From: Deltaproteobacteria bacterium
Lineage (GTDB): Bacteria > Myxococcota > Polyangia > Polyangiales > B10-G4
Assembly: GCA_019312705.1 (NCBI GenBank)
Contig: JAFDCW010000163.1
Span: 1-7,967 of the forward strand
Direction: 5' to 3'
DNA length: 7,967 bases
A program made the position numbers and the translations under genes. How positions within the stretch are numbered: position 1 is the stretch's first letter; each line of letters starts with the position of its first letter. Positions 5,301-7,967 of this stretch are shown one piece after another. The notes beneath the pieces were generated by a model. It was not told the origin of the DNA. It did not search any database and saw only the letters and a list, made by a program, of their open reading frames with translations.

Positions 5301-7145
5301 TTATTCGTCGTCCCAGGCCGGAGGACACACGCGCATGTGGTCGAACTGCGTGGTGTTCACCGCGGCCCGGAGGTGCCGGTAGTAGTTGGGCATCCGGTGG
5401 GCATCGATGGCGTTGCCGCCGATGCTGTTCGACACCCGGGCAGGGGCCATCTCGTAGTTTTCTCCGTCGGGGTGGATGTAGAGCATCGCGCCGACGTGCT
5501 GATAGTCGAGCAGCTTCCACCGGGTGAAGGGGATGGAGATGGTGAGGGGGATGCGGGTGACGATGTCGTTCGCGTGACGCACGCGCATCACCTGGACTCC
5601 GAAGCGCGACGAGAGTTCGTGGTAGCGGGCGGCGAAGGCGTGGCTGCCGACGCGAGGAGAGCCGAAGGTGTAGACGCCCCGGAGGAAGTAGCGCTCCGGG
5701 TCTCCCGCCAGCTCTGCGAGGATGCGAGCGCTCAGCAGCGTCGCCAGGGCGCCGCCGAGGCTGTGGCCGGTGATGAAGATCTGGGTGTCCGGGGCGATGT
5801 GCTCGAGCTTGGCGAAGATCAAATCCTCGATGGACGCGAGCTCGTCCCGGAAGCCGCTGTGGACTTCGCCCCAGTCGGCATCGAAGGGATCCTGGAGCGC
5901 GGACAGCCACATCTTCGCGTCGGCGCCGGCGTCGGCGTAGGCTTGGTCGTCGGTCATCTCGGTGCCGCGGATGGCGATGAGCACCATGTTCCGCTCGGGG
6001 TGCTGTGCGAGGAAGACCTGGGTGCTGCCCTGGGTCATCTCGAGGGCCCCGGGGATGCGCTCACCACCCGAGAAGAACTCGATGTTGCGCTCGGGGCGCG
6101 GCGTCTGGATGAGGAAGTGCTCGAAGCTCGCGGTCAGGGAGTAGTCGGTCTGGCGCGCCTCCTCGGCGTGATCCGTGGCCCACCAATCGGCGACGCAGGC
6201 CCCGATGCCGGTCACCTCGGGTTCCGTGAGGTCGCGGCCGGCGAGGCGCGCCTGGTATTCATCCCAGCGCAGCTGCCGACGGTCTTCGGCGCACTGGCGA
6301 ATGTACGCCCCTTCCCCGGGCTCACCGAAGCCGAAGGTCTCGAGGAGCGGGCCGACGTCCCAGAAGTGAGCGTACTGGTTGGACGCGAGGTATCCGAGCC
6401 ATGCGGCGTTGTCGAGGTTCGGGTCGGTGACGCGGCGGAAGCGCACGGAGCCGGCAGGGATCGGGTCCCTGCCCGATTTGACGGTGAGCTCGGCCGGGGC
6501 TCCGGCGTCGAAGCGGAAGACCCCGAGGCCGACCCAGCGCGCGCGCTCCGCCTGAATCGTGAGGTCGATCTCGGTCTCATCCTCGCCAGTCGCGTGGCGA
6601 ATCGTATAGGTCGAGTACTTGGCGGCCCGGGGCACGGACCGGTCGCGGAGGTCGCCGGCCCCGTGCATTACCGGAAGGCGCACATCCACGGTGTAGAGCC
6701 CGGCCTCGATGGTGCCAGGGCCGCCGGCCTCGCCGGGGGCGGTCACGCCCAGCGCCCAGGTGAGTTCCGCATCGTCGTCGTCCGACATCATGACGGGGCC
6801 CCAGCCCGCGGTGTCGGTGACCTCGCCGGCCTCGGGCTCACGCCAGCAGGCCCGGCCGAACCAGGTGTCGCACTCGGCCTCGGCGTCCGCGACGTCGAGG
6901 ACCAGGGGCAGGAGCACGAAGCGCTCGACGTTCGAGCAGAAGGTGAAATCGGCCCCGCCCGAGGGCGATTCCTCGAGGGGCAGGGGAAGGCGGTAGCTGT
7001 CGGGGATGGGGAAGGGGGCCGACGGCGCCGCGTTGTCGGCCTTGCCGCCGAGGCCGGCCGCAGGGTCCCCGAGACCATCGGCCGGTCCCGCGGCAGCACA
7101 GCCGAGGGCCAGGAGCAGTACGAGGGTGAGGGAACGGTAACTCAT
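5301..7145 (-). CDS. Lipoprotein with C-terminal class 3 (fungal-type) lipase domain
   Basis: This 614-residue exported hydrolase is expected to cleave lipid esters (tri- or monoglycerides or phospholipids). Residues 1-15 form a short signal peptide and LALGC gives lipidated Cys16; Ala17 at +2 suggests the outer membrane. A low-complexity Gly/Ala linker carries the GLGGKADN motif (31-38). The alpha/beta-hydrolase domain spans about 370-600. It contains IAIRGT (391-395, oxyanion region), VHSGF, the nucleophile elbow GHSLGG (Ser462), YTFGSPRVG, RHANDIVTRIP (catalytic Asp527) and DAHRMPNYY (probable catalytic His583), in the order of class 3 lipases. Residues about 45-340, half the protein, match nothing I recognise. 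They carry Cys70, Cys92, Cys100, Cys285 and Cys317, possibly disulfide-bonded in the periplasm or outside. The ATG at 7145 is the only start that keeps the signal peptide. It has no Shine-Dalgarno, and a sigma-54-type promoter match lies just upstream. Confidence 0.9.
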   Translation of the reverse strand: MSYRSLTLVLLLALGCAAAGPADGLGDPAAGLGGKADNAAPSAPFPIPDSYRLPLPLEESPSGGADFTFCSNVERFVLLPLVLDVADAEAECDTWFGRACWREPEAGEVTDTAGWGPVMMSDDDDAELTWALGVTAPGEAGGPGTIEAGLYTVDVRLPVMHGAGDLRDRSVPRAAKYSTYTIRHATGEDETEIDLTIQAERARWVGLGVFRFDAGAPAELTVKSGRDPIPAGSVRFRRVTDPNLDNAAWLGYLASNQYAHFWDVGPLLETFGFGEPGEGAYIRQCAEDRRQLRWDEYQARLAGRDLTEPEVTGIGACVADWWATDHAEEARQTDYSLTASFEHFLIQTPRPERNIEFFSGGERIPGALEMTQGSTQVFLAQHPERNMVLIAIRGTEMTDDQAYADAGADAKMWLSALQDPFDADWGEVHSGFRDELASIEDLIFAKLEHIAPDTQIFITGHSLGGALATLLSARILAELAGDPERYFLRGVYTFGSPRVGSHAFAARYHELSSRFGVQVMRVRHANDIVTRIPLTISIPFTRWKLLDYQHVGAMLYIHPDGENYEMAPARVSNSIGGNAIDAHRMPNYYRHLRAAVNTTQFDHMRVCPPAWDDE

Positions 7146-7157
7146 GGGCCATGCCTA

Positions 7158-7173
7158 AGCAGTCTTCGTGCCA
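7158..7173 (-). promoter_or_regulatory. Candidate sigma-54 (-24/-12) promoter of the lipase gene
   Basis: The minus strand reads TGGCACGAAGACTGCT. This matches the sigma-54 consensus TGGCACG-N4-TTGC with one mismatch (CTGC), and the required 10 bases separate the GG and GC doublets. It is the best promoter-like element in the short lipase upstream region and points towards the lipase. The predicted transcription start, about 12 bases past the GC, falls near 7147, only about 2 bases before the ATG, so the message would be almost leaderless. I saw no enhancer-binding site. Confidence 0.42.
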
Positions 7174-7208
7174 CCGCGAGAAGGCACCCTGCGCGCCATA
7201 AACGCAGC

Positions 7209-7240
7209 AAAAACGCCCGGGGCGCACACCGGCGCCGGCG
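7209..7240 (-). terminator. Probable intrinsic terminator after the beta-helix gene
   Basis: On the minus strand CGCCGGCGC, a 6-base loop CGGTGT, then GCGCC, a 3-base bulge CCG and GGCG form a 9-bp GC stem. TTTTT (7213 down to 7209) follows directly. It lies 61 bases beyond the beta-helix stop codon and upstream of the lipase promoter candidate, so it would insulate the lipase transcript. The bulge and the short T tract keep confidence moderate. Confidence 0.5.
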
Positions 7241-7275
7241 ACTGCAGGAGCCAGCCCCGTGAAGGGCGCCGCCAT

Positions 7276-7295
7276 GCGGGGTCCGGAGGCCCCGC
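7276..7295 (-). other. GC hairpin just after the beta-helix stop codon
   Basis: Perfect 6-bp arms GCGGGG and CCCCGC enclose an 8-base loop, starting 6 bases past the stop codon at 7302-7304. No T tract follows. It may protect the 3' end or assist termination together with the hairpin at 7209-7240. In DNA this GC-rich, chance is possible. Confidence 0.35.
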
Positions 7296-7301
7296 GAGGG
7301 G

Positions 7302-7967
7302 CTACTCGATGACCGAGTCAGTCACCACGATGGGCGTATCGCCGTGGTTCGAGATCTGTGGATAGGTCTCATACCAGGAGCCGCCGGTGTTCATGGTGAT
7401 GACCGAGCGGTCGATGCGCATGTCGCCGGTGTGGTCGTTGGTGACGAAGAAGATTGCGCTGCCGTGCTGGACCACGTCGTTGTGCTGGATGCGCGTGCCG
7501 CAGAGCGACAGGGTCATCGTTGCGCCGTCGTTGTAGATGGCCCCGCCGCTGCCGCCCCCGGGGGTGCCGGCGCCCATCGGATTGCCGCCGTTGCCGATCG
7601 CCGAGTTGTGGGTGAAGAGGCTGTTGATGACGGTCCACGATACGCCGATGCTGCTGATGCCCGCGCCGTTCGAGCACACGTTGCCAAAACCCTCGGCGCC
7701 CCCGAAGGTGGTATTCACCACGTAGACCGGGCGCCCCTCGTACTGGCTGCGGACCCGAATCCCGGCGCCACCGACATCCGGGCCGACATCGGCGCACCGG
7801 TTGTTGAAGAAGCGGCTGTTGACGACCTTGAAGCGGCCGCCGCGCACCCAGATCGCGCCGCCCCCCTCGAATACGTCCTCAGACCGGGAGTCTGCATCGA
7901 TGAAGGTGAGGTTCTGGACCGTGAGCTCGGGATGGTCCTGGTTCTGGCACATCGGGGTCGTGAGGCG
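7302..7967 (-). CDS. Right-handed parallel beta-helix (pectate-lyase-like) protein, N-terminal part outside the window
   Basis: The last roughly 221 residues of a probably secreted or surface beta-helix protein are present. The frame is still open at the right edge, where it reads RLTTPMCQNQDHPELTVQNL, so the Met at 7952 is internal rather than the start. Repeated coil-like segments are visible: LTVQNLTFIDADS, GGAIWVRGG, FKVVNSRFFNNRC, VYVVNTTFGG, WTVINSLFTHNSAIGNGG, GGAIYNDGATMTLSLCGTRIQHND, and MRIDRSVITMNTGG. Each has the 'V.nS.F..N.a...GGai' rhythm typical of right-handed parallel beta-helix and polymorphic outer-membrane-protein-type repeats. The end is short, with no membrane anchor, autotransporter barrel or sorting motif in the visible part. 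Family members may bind or cleave polysaccharides or act as adhesins; no catalytic residues can be assigned, so activity is unknown. Two hairpins follow the stop codon and separate it from the lipase gene. Confidence 0.8.
   Translation of the reverse strand, partial: RLTTPMCQNQDHPELTVQNLTFIDADSRSEDVFEGGGAIWVRGGRFKVVNSRFFNNRCADVGPDVGGAGIRVRSQYEGRPVYVVNTTFGGAEGFGNVCSNGAGISSIGVSWTVINSLFTHNSAIGNGGNPMGAGTPGGGSGGAIYNDGATMTLSLCGTRIQHNDVVQHGSAIFFVTNDHTGDMRIDRSVITMNTGGSWYETYPQISNHGDTPIVVTDSVIE

Noticed and set aside
3693..7262. Very long open frame (1189 codons) on the plus strand opposite four minus-strand genes
   Set aside because: It runs antisense through three clear coding genes and the gaps between them. 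Its product is biased, low-complexity Arg/Ala/Gly/Val/Glu sequence with no domain. In DNA with this GC bias at third positions, antisense frames are often stop-free.

Overview
The window is GC-rich DNA from a Gram-negative bacterium. It most resembles a myxobacterium or another Myxococcota/Deltaproteobacteria-like lineage. That assignment is inference. It rests on the strong GC bias at third codon positions, the lipoproteins with 'CCNxSCGIC' cysteine modules and 'VCGCDGxTY' Kazal-like modules, a 'GGKAD' motif just after a lipobox, a bacterial GIDE-type membrane protein, and a secreted right-handed beta-helix protein. No 16S or marker gene is present to confirm it.

Layout. The left part is on the plus strand: the C-terminal bulk of a hemerythrin-like protein (open at the left edge, ending at 412), then an amidase-signature hydrolase (485-1921). 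Everything to the right is on the minus strand. Reading leftwards in transcription order from the right edge these are: a right-handed beta-helix protein cut by the window end (7302-7967); a probable intrinsic terminator (7209-7240); a class 3 lipase lipoprotein (5301-7145) preceded by a good sigma-54-type promoter match; a cysteine-rich lipoprotein with Kazal-like modules (4167-5234); a two-TM GIDE-domain protein (3216-4082); and a Cys/Met-metabolism PLP enzyme (1982-3154). The amidase and PLP-enzyme genes converge across about 60 bp.

How the genes fit together. The right half is an envelope/secretion set: two lipoproteins probably destined for the outer membrane, one exported beta-helix protein and one inner-membrane protein. 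The lipase and Kazal lipoprotein genes are 66 bp apart on the same strand and may share the sigma-54-type promoter. The left half is housekeeping-like: diiron O2/redox sensing or storage, amide hydrolysis, and sulfur amino acid metabolism. These genes share no obvious pathway. All gaps between genes are under 160 bp. I saw no RNA genes, CRISPR arrays, IS elements or att sites, and no convincing new multi-gene system. The most interesting items are the nested modular duplication in the Kazal lipoprotein, the large unassigned N-terminal region of the lipase with its sigma-54-like promoter, and the apparent use of leaderless starts.
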